Part shown: piece by piece, positions 52,768 to 61,853 of the stretch
Layout: every line of letters starts with the position of its first letter
How positions within the stretch are numbered: position 1 is the first letter of the stretch
Source of the DNA: Deltaproteobacteria bacterium
Lineage (GTDB): Bacteria; Myxococcota_A; Polyangia; GCA-2747355; JADLHG01
NCBI GenBank assembly: GCA_020848905.1
Contig: JADLHG010000018.1
Span: forward strand, 1-64,000
DNA: 64,000 nucleotides
Direction of reading: 5' to 3'
Translations under genes and position numbers: made by a program
Notes under the pieces: generated by a model
Databases searched by the model: none
What the model saw: only the letters and a program-made list of their open reading frames with translations
What the model was told of the DNA's origin: nothing

Positions 52768-54138
52768 ATGGCCGAACGGCCTGCCCACCTTCAGCGGGCC
52801 ACTATCGACCGGGCTCTTCTGCTTGCCGCGCTCTGCGGGTTCGCCGCGTGCGACGGCGTGCTCCGGAGAGGAAGCGCCACCGAGGGGGGCACGCCCGACG
52901 CTGCCGTGAGCGGCGATCCGGGCCGCACCCCCGACGGTGGAGCGGCCGCAGAGGGGGGCGGGTCGAACGATGCCGGGTCTGTCGCCGAGGCGGGGCTGAC
53001 CTCCGACGGTGGACCTGCGAGCGACGCGAGGCGGGTGGGGGACGCACGCCGCGGCGCGGACCGCGGTCTGAAGGATTCGGGCGCGGCGCGGGACGGCAAG
53101 GCCCCGGGTCTCGATGCGCAGCGGCGAGACGCCGGCGCCACCCCCCCCACGGGCCTCAACTGGTACCCCGGCTACTACGTGCTCGCGGCCACGCGCGAGC
53201 CCAAGGGCAAGCAGAAGATCCTGGACGACCCGCTCGTGGCCCCCTTTCACGGGGTGCAGTTCCGCTACGACTGGGCCGAGTCCGAGCTCTCCCCGGGGAA
53301 CTACTCCGCCGGCTTCGCGGCCCTCGACGACGATCTGGCGCGCGTCGCGGCCAAGGGCAAGAAGCTGCTGGTCATGCTGATGTACAAGAAGTTCGACGGT
53401 AGCTCGGCGGTGCCCGCGGACCTTCGCGCCGGCCCCGGCGCGCACTGCAACGGCTCCGTCTGCGGCGAGATGGTCATCGGGTCCACGCGCTACGCCCTCC
53501 TCTGGAACGCGGCCGTCGAGGCGCGGCTGAAGGCCTGGGTCTTCGCCATGGCCTCGCACCTCACGAAGAGCCCCTATCTCTCCAGCGTGGCGGGGGTGAT
53601 CTTCAACGAGACCTCCAGCACCAAGGACGTGGGCATCCTCACGGCCGCGGGCTTCGACCCCTACCGCCACCTGCAGGCCGTGCAGGAAAACCTCCTCGCC
53701 GTGACCGCGGCCGCCCCGCGCCTTGCCGCCTTCATCTACTTCGAGGGCGGCTTCATGAGCATGGATGGCAATCCGGTCAAGGCGCCCGAGCGCATGGGCG
53801 ACTGGATGCTGCTCCACCCCCGCACGGGCGTCGGCCGCTCGGACATGCAGCCCAAGAACCCCGACGCCAACCATCCGTGCGCGAATCCCACGTACCAGGG
53901 ACGCGTCCCCTGCGCTCCGGCCGTGGAGGCCATCGACTACGCGCGCAGCGTCACCGATTCGCTGCAGCAGAGCTTCAGCTTCGGGCTCAGCCCAGCGCCG
54001 AACGGCCTCTACGCCTCGTTCATTACCTTCTCGTACCGCGACAGCACGAGCGCGGGAGACGCCTTCAGCTTCGCCGACGTCTCGAAAGGGATCGCGAGCC
54101 ACCCCATCGTGAACAGCAAGCCGCCGTCGTGGTGGTGA
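52768..54138 (+). CDS. Lipoprotein with TIM-barrel glycosidase-like domain
   Basis: The 456-residue protein has a signal peptide with lipobox GFAAC (Cys about residue 28), an Asp/Gly-rich linker (about 30-125) and a C-terminal domain that begins NWYPGYYVLA (about 131-140). The domain has F-x-Y-D-W-A-E-S-E-L and a KKLLVMLMYKKFD segment, both typical of TIM-barrel strands in glycoside hydrolases, and VIFNETSS near 290 (acid Glu candidate). The family could not be named. Surface polysaccharide cleavage is inferred. The ATG follows CGGAGGAG. Confidence 0.6.
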   Translation: MAERPAHLQRATIDRALLLAALCGFAACDGVLRRGSATEGGTPDAAVSGDPGRTPDGGAAAEGGGSNDAGSVAEAGLTSDGGPASDARRVGDARRGADRGLKDSGAARDGKAPGLDAQRRDAGATPPTGLNWYPGYYVLAATREPKGKQKILDDPLVAPFHGVQFRYDWAESELSPGNYSAGFAALDDDLARVAAKGKKLLVMLMYKKFDGSSAVPADLRAGPGAHCNGSVCGEMVIGSTRYALLWNAAVEARLKAWVFAMASHLTKSPYLSSVAGVIFNETSSTKDVGILTAAGFDPYRHLQAVQENLLAVTAAAPRLAAFIYFEGGFMSMDGNPVKAPERMGDWMLLHPRTGVGRSDMQPKNPDANHPCANPTYQGRVPCAPAVEAIDYARSVTDSLQQSFSFGLSPAPNGLYASFITFSYRDSTSAGDAFSFADVSKGIASHPIVNSKPPSWW

Positions 54139-54166
54139 GGGCCCAGCGCGGAACGAGCCGCTCGCG

Positions 54167-55084
54167 CTACCGCGGTCGCCCGAAGCCGAAGGTGGTGGCT
54201 ACCGCCGTCGTGGAGAGGCCCCCGCGCCAGTAGTAGGCGCGCGCGCGACCGCTCGCCTCGACCTGGATCCCGATCGTGCCCGTGCCGAGCCCCGTCTGCC
54301 CGCCCGTGCGGCTGTCGCTGGCGTGCGGGGACTGCGTCGCGTCCACGACGGGGACGAGCACCTCGGTCGGGCGCTTCGTGTTCGTCGTCGGCGTGCCGCG
54401 CACGATCATCACGTGCCCCGTGTTGCTGCTGCTCGAACCGGGCGCCGTGAGCCAGCCCACGACATCCCCGGGGCGCAGCTCGATGGGCCGCGCCACGCTG
54501 CTCCAGGGGCCCGTGGAGCTCGCGCTCAGCGAGTTGAAGTGGTGCACGAAATCTTCGGCCAGCGGGCGCACCGAGCTGGCCGTCGGCAGGGCCGAGTAGG
54601 CGGGCATCAGCACGCGCTTGAGCGAGTAGTCGATGAAGCCCGAGCAGTCGTAGCCGTAGTGGCCCGTGGCCTCGTTCACCGAGGTGGTGTGCTGGTAGAC
54701 CGTGCTCTTCAGGTTCTGGAGCTGTCGGTTCGCCTCGCCGAGGAGGAGCGCCGCCCCGGGAGTGAGACCGGTTGCACCGCTGTCGGCTACGCGGCTGTCG
54801 GCTGCGCGGCTGTCGGCCACGCGGCCATCGGCCACGCGGCCGTCGGCGCTGGGTGGTCGCGCAGCGTCGGGCCCGAGCGTGGCGGCGTCGGACGTGGCGG
54901 CTGGAGGGGTGGGGCCCCCGTCGTCGAGATGGCCTTCCGAAGCGCTCGCATCGGTCGCGCCTGCGTCGCTCAGGCCGCCGGGGACAGCTCCTTCCCCGCA
55001 GGCGGCCAGTGCCAGGGTTGCCGAGAGCACCAGGGCGTGAAGCGCGCCGCGCGGCATCAGGCTACTCGCTCTCGGGTGGCGCAC
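54167..55084 (-). CDS. Lipoprotein with NlpC/P60-like domain
   Basis: The 305-residue protein has a lipobox (LAAC, Cys about residue 29), followed by a repetitive linker (DGRVADGRVADSRAADS..., about 82-105) and a C-terminal domain with YGYDCSGFIDYSL (about 143-155), where the Cys of DCSGF is the typical NlpC/P60 nucleophile, and GDVVGWL with a later GHVMIV (His). These form a Cys/His cysteine peptidase or amidase site, usually acting on peptidoglycan peptides. An internal Met at residue 10 is a possible start. The linker has 15-bp tandem repeats. Confidence 0.8.
   Translation of the reverse strand: MRHPRASSLMPRGALHALVLSATLALAACGEGAVPGGLSDAGATDASASEGHLDDGGPTPPAATSDAATLGPDAARPPSADGRVADGRVADSRAADSRVADSGATGLTPGAALLLGEANRQLQNLKSTVYQHTTSVNEATGHYGYDCSGFIDYSLKRVLMPAYSALPTASSVRPLAEDFVHHFNSLSASSTGPWSSVARPIELRPGDVVGWLTAPGSSSSNTGHVMIVRGTPTTNTKRPTEVLVPVVDATQSPHASDSRTGGQTGLGTGTIGIQVEASGRARAYYWRGGLSTTAVATTFGFGRPR
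54780..54854 (-). repeat. 15-bp tandem repeats (five units) in the P60-like lipoprotein linker
   Basis: Five consecutive near-identical 15-bp units at 54780, 54795, 54810, 54825 and 54840 encode the VADGR/VADSR linker. All changes leave the reading frame intact. Confidence 0.8.
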
Positions 55085-55244
55085 ACCCTACGGTGCTGCA
55101 AGGCCAGGGCCAGGCGGGGCAGGCCGTCTTCTAGGGCGATATTGCGGCAAGGTCGTGAGAGGTGTCGGGGGACCGTAGCCTGGACGCAACCACGGGGACG
55201 CGCGCAGTCCCAGCTCGAGCCCCGCGTGGCCCAGGTGACGTGGC

Positions 55245-55976
55245 CTAGGAGCCGTGGTGCTTCGTCATGGTGATCTTCATGCCGTCCAGGACGTCGACCG
55301 CCGTTTCTCCCTTACGGAGCGCGCCCGAGTTCCGATGGTAGAGCGCGCCGAGGGCACGGGAGCGAGCCTCGGCCTCGTCAGGCGCGTCGGTGCGTTTCCA
55401 ACCTGGGGTATCGCCCGCTGGCTCCAGACGTATCCGGAGACCATTCCCCTCGGTCACCACGGGAGTGGCTGCGCGCGCCGCGATGCGGCCCAGGAAATAG
55501 AGGCCGATGGGGATGGTGTAGCCCACGGGCATGGTGTAGATGCGCGCTCCGCCGAGCTCGTCCTTGCTGGCCCACGAGACGTCACCGAAGGTCCGTTCAA
55601 GGCCGTTCTTCAACCGTATCGTACGGGTCCACGTCGTCTTGCCCGTCTCTGGGTCGGACTTCACCGAATGATAGATGCGGACCGCCCCGAGGTCCCATCC
55701 GGTTTGCTTCCTCTTCACGCCGGTGGAGGTGATTGTCAGGCTGTCCACCCGCCCGCGCGTCAGTCTGCGATCGCGCGACTCCCAGACGACCTTTCCGTCC
55801 GCGTCGGTGACGACGCTGTGGCTGCCGAAGCCGTACTGATTGCGCCATCGGCGGGTCTTTCGCTGCGGGCCGTCGGCGGCGCGCGCCTCGGAGATCGTGG
55901 CCGCGCACAGGGCGAGTGCCAGGCCCAGCACCACTCCCTGTCCCAGCCGTCGTCGCACTTCCAGAAGTCGCGTCAT
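55245..55976 (-). CDS. Exported protein of unknown function
   Basis: The 243-residue protein has a signal-like N-terminus (LGQGVVLGLALALCAATISEARAADG, about residues 12-37). The rest is beta-rich with repeated short motifs of the R-x-W-x-x-D type (WRNQYGFGSHSVVTDADGKVVWESRD) and a basic C-terminus. No family was recognised. It lies between two unrelated genes on the same strand. Confidence 0.55.
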   Translation of the reverse strand: MTRLLEVRRRLGQGVVLGLALALCAATISEARAADGPQRKTRRWRNQYGFGSHSVVTDADGKVVWESRDRRLTRGRVDSLTITSTGVKRKQTGWDLGAVRIYHSVKSDPETGKTTWTRTIRLKNGLERTFGDVSWASKDELGGARIYTMPVGYTIPIGLYFLGRIAARAATPVVTEGNGLRIRLEPAGDTPGWKRTDAPDEAEARSRALGALYHRNSGALRKGETAVDVLDGMKITMTKHHGS

Positions 55977-56193
55977 GGCGTCACATCCAGGCGAGCGCAG
56001 GCCGACCGCGCCGCCATGGACAGCGACACGTACTTCCAGCGCGAGTTCGTGACGCCGTCGCAGTGCAAGCGGCGGTCCACCCCGGTCGGCGCTGATGCGC
56101 TATGAAACCACGCGGTTGGAGGAGGCCCGGGTGGCGCCCTCGACTTCGCCCGGTGACGCCTCCGGCCAGGGGCCCTGGCCGCGCGCCGCGGCG

Positions 56194-56832
56194 CTACGCG
56201 GGCTGCGGCTTCGGTCGCGCCTCGCGGTGCAGGAGCCAGTTCTTCGGCCCGTCGTCGCAGACCGGACCCTCGTGCAGCACCTCGAAGCCGAACTGCGCGT
56301 ACCGCGGGGGCAGCGCGGGCTGGGCGGTCATCACGTAGCAGGGCTGCCCGGCGGCATCCACGTCGCGCAGGCGCTGGCGAACCAGCTCGGAGCCGATGCC
56401 TTGCCCCTGCGCCGAGGGCACTACGCCAGCGTAGTCGAGATACCAGTGCGCGTCCGTGCGCACCATCTTGTGCAGGCGATTCACGCCCTCCGCCAGACGC
56501 GTGAGTCGTCCCGTCTCCTTCCACCCCACGCGAAAGGGGGCCACGAGCAGCCCCACCTGGAGCTGCTTGAAGAAGCTGTAGAAGGGGCTGACGCCGGGAG
56601 GGTACATCGTGCCGAGGCCGAGCCGCTCGCGTCCCTCGTAGAGCCGCACGCGCCCCACGCACAGGCGCAGGATGCGCGTGTAGAGCCAGTGCGCCTTCTT
56701 CTCCCAGAGCGCGTCCTCCGGGATGACCCAGCGCATGTACGGTTCGGTGAAGAACGCCTGGGTCATGAGCGCGCTCGTCCACTCGACGTCAGCGGCTTCC
56801 ATCGGGCGTCCCGACGAGGCGGGCGGCTGCAT
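56194..56832 (-). CDS. GNAT-family acetyltransferase
   Basis: The 212-residue protein begins at the ATG at 56832, close after the protease gene stop. The acetyl-CoA-binding loop VVPSAQGQGIGSELVRQRL (Q-x-x-G-x-G/A, about 132-150) and the preceding beta4 strand (HWYLDYAGVVP) are clear, followed by a RYAQFGFEVLHEG C-terminal element. The substrate is unknown. The longer open frame that reaches 57066 overlaps the protease gene and is not used. Confidence 0.85.
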   Translation of the reverse strand: MQPPASSGRPMEAADVEWTSALMTQAFFTEPYMRWVIPEDALWEKKAHWLYTRILRLCVGRVRLYEGRERLGLGTMYPPGVSPFYSFFKQLQVGLLVAPFRVGWKETGRLTRLAEGVNRLHKMVRTDAHWYLDYAGVVPSAQGQGIGSELVRQRLRDVDAAGQPCYVMTAQPALPPRYAQFGFEVLHEGPVCDDGPKNWLLHREARPKPQPA

Positions 56833-56846
56833 GGAGAGGACGGCCG

Positions 56847-57710
56847 TCAGGGCAGGGCGACGAACGGCGCGAGGAAGTCGCGCGCGGCCGGCGTGTCCAG
56901 TCGGTAGATCACGTTCGTGGACCGACACGCCGTGTCTCCCGTGACCGTCAGGCCGGCCACGACGTTCGTCAGCGTGGCGTCGGCGCCGAGAAAGTTGGGG
57001 CCGCCCGAATCTCCGTAGCAGGTGCCGCCGTTGCCCGTGGAGGCGTTCTGCGAGAGGCGCAGCCACGCTTTGTTGATCGCGTTGAAGGTGGACACGGCGA
57101 CGCGGCGCGCGCCGTCGAACTCCATCGTGGGCTGCCCGTGGCCGACGGTCCGGTCGAAGACGCCGTATCCCACGGCCGTGAACGGGTCGTTCTTCTGGCC
57201 CGCGCCGCCGAAGAGCTTGTGGAACTGATTCGCCGTGGGGAGCGCTGCCGGGACGATGCCGGGATACACGGCCGTCGCGTCCTGCGCCAGCGTGATCACC
57301 GCGATGTCGTGGGGATCATCGTTCCCCGGCACCCCGAAGGCCGGATGCGTGTGCTGCGTCCCCGCGATGCGGGGCGAGTCGGGAGCGAACGCGGGCGTGA
57401 AGGTCACGAAGACCGGGAGTTGATACATGTCGGCCACGATTGTGCAGTGCGAGGCCGTCAGAAAGACGTTGGGGGCGATGAGCGTGCCCGTGCAGATGGG
57501 CATGAAGTCGCCGCTGCCGGCGGGGAACTCCACCACCATGGCTCCCACGTTCGAGAAGCGGTTCGCGCTATCCAGCGTTCCGTTGGTGACAGCCGAGCCA
57601 CGGCTTCCGACCGGCGAGGCCCCTTCGCCGCAGGCCGACGCGCCCGCCCCCAGCACCGATGCGACCATGCACGCGAGCACGACACGACCAATCTTTCGAC
57701 GACGAGACAT
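56847..57710 (-). CDS. Trypsin-like (S1) serine protease lipoprotein
   Basis: The 287-residue protein has the S1 catalytic triad: His in LTASHCTI (about residues 82-89), Asp in DPHDIAVITL (about 127-136) and Ser in YGDSGGPNFLG (about 225-235). The N-terminus contains a lipobox-like SACGEG (Cys about 27) with a signal sequence, so it may be surface-anchored. The start is the ATG at 57710, preceded by AAGGAGGT. It likely degrades extracellular protein, typical of predatory or saprotrophic Myxococcota (inference). Confidence 0.9.
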   Translation of the reverse strand: MSRRRKIGRVVLACMVASVLGAGASACGEGASPVGSRGSAVTNGTLDSANRFSNVGAMVVEFPAGSGDFMPICTGTLIAPNVFLTASHCTIVADMYQLPVFVTFTPAFAPDSPRIAGTQHTHPAFGVPGNDDPHDIAVITLAQDATAVYPGIVPAALPTANQFHKLFGGAGQKNDPFTAVGYGVFDRTVGHGQPTMEFDGARRVAVSTFNAINKAWLRLSQNASTGNGGTCYGDSGGPNFLGADATLTNVVAGLTVTGDTACRSTNVIYRLDTPAARDFLAPFVALP

Positions 57711-57902
57711 CGGCGACCTCCTTGAGTGACAGCAGGTTGTTGCGCGGCCCCCGTGCAAATCCGAGGCCGGCGTTTGGCGTGGGGCGTTGGTCGAAGATCC
57801 CTGCGATGTCGTGCTGCGCGCCCGCCGAGCCGACTCACCTGGCGAGGAGTCGAGCCACCGCCCCGACCCATTTGCGGTGGCCTCTCGCGCGCCGCGGGGC
57901 GT

Positions 57903-58649
57903 TCAGGGCGTGCTGCCCGCGATGCGAAAGATCGCTCTGCGCGTGCCGAGCCTGACGGCTTGCAGCTCGAGCGCTTCCTTGCGCGCCTGCAGAGAGGCCG
58001 CCGAGGGGAGCACGAGTCCGTACTCGGGCGCCGTGAGTCGTGCAGCGTCCTCCCAGATGCTGGCGAGAAGGCGCGACTCGCGTTCGGCCGAATACAACGC
58101 GATGGGGGCCTCGACCGGTCGACCGGTCGCGAGAGCGGTCGCGGTGGCCCGGCTGGTGTCCCCGTGGAAGGCGTTGGTCTCGGCGTCGAAGAGCTGCGCT
58201 GCGGTTGGGCGGGCCGCTGCGAGGCGTTGCTTCAACGCTGCGTTCCGGTACCAGCCCGGCCTCGTCACACGGCGCGCGAGACGTCGTTCCTGGCGGGCGG
58301 TCAAGCGGAGGATGCGATGGAGCAGCGCGTTCGCTTCCTTGTTCAGGGCCGGGTCCGTGGCGAGCGAGCTGCGCCACACCAGCTCGTCGTGGGGCGGACG
58401 CCCTTCGCGATGCACGCGCTCCACGTACGCGGCCGACCTCACGACGCCGCTGCCGAAGACGGACATCGCCACGTGGACGTCCCCTCGATCCAGCCAGTGC
58501 TGCACGTAGCCGAGCTGTACGCGAACCTTGTCCGCCTGCAGTGCCGCGGTGGCTTGAGCTGTCTCTCCGGCTCGAGCCAAGGCTCCGCCCGTTGGGGCGA
58601 CGAGCGCTCCGGCGGCGAGGAGGAGCCCGATGATTCGTTGCGTGCGCAT
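57903..58649 (-). CDS. Exported protein of unknown function
   Basis: The 248-residue protein has a signal peptide (IIGLLLAAGALVAPTGGALARA, about 6-27). The mature part is mainly helical, with an Arg-rich helix (RQERRLARRVTRPGWYRN) and no recognised motif. It is divergent from the OPT transporter gene, and the promoter of that gene lies in the region between. Confidence 0.55.
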   Translation of the reverse strand: MRTQRIIGLLLAAGALVAPTGGALARAGETAQATAALQADKVRVQLGYVQHWLDRGDVHVAMSVFGSGVVRSAAYVERVHREGRPPHDELVWRSSLATDPALNKEANALLHRILRLTARQERRLARRVTRPGWYRNAALKQRLAAARPTAAQLFDAETNAFHGDTSRATATALATGRPVEAPIALYSAERESRLLASIWEDAARLTAPEYGLVLPSAASLQARKEALELQAVRLGTRRAIFRIAGSTP

Positions 58650-58816
58650 GCTGCGTCACCTCCACAGCGAGTGAAAAGCAAGCCTCGTGCCCCTGGGCGA
58701 CGCTGCGATCTTGCGCAGTTGAGGCGTTGCGCGCACGACCCCTTGCACCTTCGTGCCGCCTCCTGGCGGGTTCGTGAGCCTGCGCACGATGTGCAACATC
58801 CTACGTTTGTTGGCCT

Positions 58817-58845
58817 TTGACCGACCGGCGCCCTCGGGGTAGCTT
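58817..58845 (+). promoter_or_regulatory. Candidate sigma-70 promoter of the OPT gene
   Basis: TTGACC (58817-58822), a 17-bp spacer and TAGCTT (58840-58845) precede the OPT start at 58880 by about 30 bases. The -10 is weak. Confidence 0.45.
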
Positions 58846-58879
58846 GCGGCTCGCAAAAACGGCCCGGACTGGAGCAGCG

Positions 58880-60787
58880 ATGGCCCTGAAGCACCTCGAC
58901 GAGCAGCAGATCCGCGACTGGACCCTCGAGCAGAAGGACCGCTGGTGGCTCGAGAACGTCTACAAGGGCAACATGCCGCAGCTCACGCTGCGCTCGGCGC
59001 TGACCGGCATGCTTCTCGGCGGCGTGCTCTCCCTCACCAACCTCTACGTCGGGGCCAAGACCGGCTGGACCCTCGGCGTGGGGATCACCTCGGTGATCCT
59101 GGCCTTCGCCATGTGGAAGGTGCTCGCCCGCGTCGGGCTCGGGCAGGAGTTCACCCTCCTCGAGAACAACTGCATGCAGTCCATCGCCACCGCGGCGGGC
59201 TACATGACGGCCCCGCTCATCTCCAGCGTCGGCGCGTATCTGATGGTGACCAAGAAGACGCTCCCCTTCTTCACGGTCTACCTCTGGATCATCGCGCTGG
59301 CGGTCCTCGGCGTGCTCTTCGCCTTTCCGCTGAAGCGGCGCTTCATCAACGACGAGCAGCACCCCTTTCCCGAAGGGCGCGCCGCCGGGGTGGTGATGGA
59401 CGCGCTCCACGAGGGCGATCCGAAGGACGGCGTCTTCAAGGCCAAGATCCTGGCCATCGGCGCGGGGCTCGCGGCGCTGGTGCAGGTCTTCCACAGCGAC
59501 GCGATCGTGAATCGCCTGAAGCTCGGGTTTCTGCACCTGCCGCACTACCTCGACAACTGGGTCTACCGGCTCGCCTCGCCCCGCATCATGGGCGTGGAGC
59601 TCCGCGAGCTCACGATTCGCCTGGATTCCGACATCACGATGATGGCCGCGGGCGGCCTGATGGGGATCCGCACCGGCGTGTCGCTCATGATCGGGGCCGT
59701 GGTGAACTACTTCATCCTCGCCCCCTGGATGATCTCGCGCGGGGACATCGTGGGCACGGTGAAGGACGGCGTGACCCACTACGGCTTCAAGCCCATCACC
59801 ATGTGGTGCCTCTGGTTCGGCGTGGCGATGATGACCGCCTCGTCCCTCTACGCCTTCTTCTCCAAGCCGAAGCTCCTCGTTTCGGCCTTCAGGGGGATGC
59901 TCAAGCGGCGGGACGGCGCCGCGCAGAACGACGCGCTGAAGGACATCGAGCTGCCGATGAAGGTCTTCGTGATCGGCATCCCGCTGGTCGGTGGCCTGGT
60001 GGTGGTGCTGGCCAACTACTTCTTCGGCGTCTCGTTCTGGCTCGGCGCGCTGGCCGTGCCGCTGGTCTTCGTCTTCACCCTCATCGCGGCCAACTCCACC
60101 GCGCTCACCGCCATCACCCCGACCGGAGCGCTCGGCAAGTTGACCCAGCTCACCTACGGCATCCTGGCCCCCGGGAACGTGACCACCAACCTCATGACGG
60201 CGGGGATCACGGGCGAGGTGGCGGGAAACGCCTCGAACCTGCTCATGGACATCAAGCCGGGCTACATGCTGGGCGGAAAGCCGCGCCAGCAGGCCATCGG
60301 CCACGTGCTCGGCATCATCGCCGGCGCGACGGCGGCGGTGCCGATCTTCTATCTCGTCTTCCTGCACAAGGGTCCGGAGAACCTGGTCTCGGCCGACTAC
60401 CCGATGCCGGGCGTGACCATCTGGAAGGCCGTGGCCGAGGCGTTGACCGCGGGGCTCGACCGCCTACCCCTGACGGCGCGCTGGGCGGCGCTGGCCGGGG
60501 TGTGCATCGGGCTGCTCCTCGAGGTGCTCAAGCACGTCACGAAGGGCCGGTTCTGGCTCTCCGGGGTGGGCCTCGGCCTGGCGGCGGTGATCCCCTTCAA
60601 CACCTGTCTGGCCATGTTTCTGGGCTCGTTCATCTTCTGGCTGGCCGAGAGGCTCAGCCGGCGGGAGAACACCCTGCTGCATCGGGTGCTGGTGCGAAAC
60701 CAGGAGCCCACCGCGGCGGGGGTCATCGCGGGCGGAGCGCTGATGGGGATCGTGGTGATCCTGCTCGAGACCTTCGTCCTGTCGTAG
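58880..60787 (+). CDS. OPT-family oligopeptide transporter
   Basis: The 635-residue polytopic membrane protein has about 14-16 predicted helices and the OPT hallmark near the N-terminus (LTLRSALTGMLLGGVLSLTNLYVGAKTGWTLG, residues about 36-67). It has GLMGIRTGVSLMIGA (about 257-271) and an NS-T-x-x-T-P-T-G motif in mid protein. Family members import oligopeptides or metal-siderophore chelates by secondary transport. The start at the ATG at 58880 follows GGAG. It converges on the gene at 60838. Confidence 0.93.
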   Translation: MALKHLDEQQIRDWTLEQKDRWWLENVYKGNMPQLTLRSALTGMLLGGVLSLTNLYVGAKTGWTLGVGITSVILAFAMWKVLARVGLGQEFTLLENNCMQSIATAAGYMTAPLISSVGAYLMVTKKTLPFFTVYLWIIALAVLGVLFAFPLKRRFINDEQHPFPEGRAAGVVMDALHEGDPKDGVFKAKILAIGAGLAALVQVFHSDAIVNRLKLGFLHLPHYLDNWVYRLASPRIMGVELRELTIRLDSDITMMAAGGLMGIRTGVSLMIGAVVNYFILAPWMISRGDIVGTVKDGVTHYGFKPITMWCLWFGVAMMTASSLYAFFSKPKLLVSAFRGMLKRRDGAAQNDALKDIELPMKVFVIGIPLVGGLVVVLANYFFGVSFWLGALAVPLVFVFTLIAANSTALTAITPTGALGKLTQLTYGILAPGNVTTNLMTAGITGEVAGNASNLLMDIKPGYMLGGKPRQQAIGHVLGIIAGATAAVPIFYLVFLHKGPENLVSADYPMPGVTIWKAVAEALTAGLDRLPLTARWAALAGVCIGLLLEVLKHVTKGRFWLSGVGLGLAAVIPFNTCLAMFLGSFIFWLAERLSRRENTLLHRVLVRNQEPTAAGVIAGGALMGIVVILLETFVLS

Positions 60788-60837
60788 AGCCGAGCGCGCC
60801 GGTCCGCCGCAATGCAAGGGAGCCGCTTCCGCCCGCC

Positions 60838-60999
60838 TCAGGGCTTGGCCAGCGACAGCCCCACCAAGAGTCCGACGACCCCGGCGACCGCCGGGTTGCA
60901 GGTCAGCCCTCAGGTCGAGCCCGTGGCCCGCGCCACGAAGCTCATCGCCACGCCCAGCACGATGCCTCCGACGGCGTACACGAGATAGCGCTTCAGCAT
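60838..60999 (-). CDS. Candidate selenoprotein: small two-helix membrane protein (DUF6132-like)
   Basis: The 53-residue product has an in-frame TGA at 60910-60912 (codon 30). The frame reads MLKRYLVYAVGG (first helix about 5-23), then GSTUGLTCNP and a second helix (AVAGVVGLLVGLSL, about 37-50), ending at a TGA at 60838. This layout recalls DUF6132-type proteins, in which the position of U is a Cys before an NP/SP motif (from memory). Ending at codon 30 would leave only half the fold. No clear ribosome-binding site precedes the ATG. A sequencing error or pseudogene is the main alternative. The PEGA-like gene ends 41 bp upstream. Confidence 0.5.
60880..60895 (-). promoter_or_regulatory. SECIS-like hairpin after the in-frame UGA
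   Basis: On the minus strand CCCGGC-GGUC-GCCGGG forms a perfect 6-bp stem with a 4-base loop starting GGU, 20 nt after the UGA. Bacterial SECIS elements place the loop 16-37 nt after UGA with a G among its first two bases. A GACC/GGUC pairing can extend the stem below. Confidence 0.5.
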
Positions 61000-61040
61000 C
61001 TGGGGGGGCTCAAGGCCAAGAACGGTCCGCGCGAGGTGTT

Positions 61041-61724
61041 TCAGTCCGCCGAGAGCGGGGTCAGGGTCACCGAGACGAGCTGCGGCTTTCCGGAGGCGGG
61101 GGCCTGCACGGCCACGCGTCGCCGCTCATATCCCGGGAGCTGCAGCTCGAAGGCCACCCCTCCGTGGGTCACAGGCAGGCTCAGCCGCAGAGGAGTGCGG
61201 CCGAAGGCCAGGCCGCTCTTCTGTCCCACGACCAGGGCGCCGCTCGGCTGCGACACGATCCCGAGCGGTACCGTCGGGAGGTCGGCCGGGGGCGTGGCCT
61301 CCTCGGCGCAGGCCTTCGCCGCGGCAAAGGCCTCGGAAACACTTCCGTTGGCCAGCGAGGAGGCGGCCGCGGTCGCTCCCCCGGCGACCAGGGCCTCGGC
61401 GTTCGCCGGACGTTCGATGGCCGCGTGGAGGGCGCTCTGATGGTGTCGAATCCGTAGATAGGTCGCGTGCAGCGAGAGTCCCACCATGAAGAGCGGCACC
61501 GCGACGATGGCCGCGATCCACAGCTTCGGGCTCTCGGACAGGAACCCGGCCGGCGAGCCCCCCTTGCGGGTCAGCCGCCGCGCGGACAGCTCCGCTTCGA
61601 CGGCCGCAGCGCGTGCCGCTGCCGCCCCGGCCTCGGCGGCCTCGCGTCGCCGCTGTTCGAGGTGGAGCTCAGCCTCGAGGGTCTTCACCCGTGCCTGAAG
61701 GGCCTCCAGTTCGTCGCGGTACAT
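61041..61724 (-). CDS. Coiled-coil membrane protein with PEGA-like domain
   Basis: The 227-residue protein starts at the ATG at 61724. A coiled coil (residues about 5-50, ELEALQARVKTLEAELHLEQRRREAAEA) is followed by one membrane helix (LWIAAIVAVPLFMVGLSLHA, about 69-88), a linker and a C-terminal domain (about 155-227) whose PSGALVVGQKSGLAFGRTPLRLSLP segment matches the PEGA pattern (PxGAxV...G..lG.TP). PEGA domains are common in Myxococcota surface and kinase-linked proteins. It is followed by the candidate selenoprotein gene. Confidence 0.72.
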   Translation of the reverse strand: MYRDELEALQARVKTLEAELHLEQRRREAAEAGAAAARAAAVEAELSARRLTRKGGSPAGFLSESPKLWIAAIVAVPLFMVGLSLHATYLRIRHHQSALHAAIERPANAEALVAGGATAAASSLANGSVSEAFAAAKACAEEATPPADLPTVPLGIVSQPSGALVVGQKSGLAFGRTPLRLSLPVTHGGVAFELQLPGYERRRVAVQAPASGKPQLVSVTLTPLSAD

Positions 61725-61853
61725 GAAAGGATGGTAGCACGCATGGCGTGGAGCGCAGCCCACGCGCGTGGAACGCACGGGGCTGACTCGGAAAGAAGGC
61801 GATCGGGGCGGAGCGCGCGGGTCGAGGGCGCGCCGGGGCGCTAGGGAGACCCC

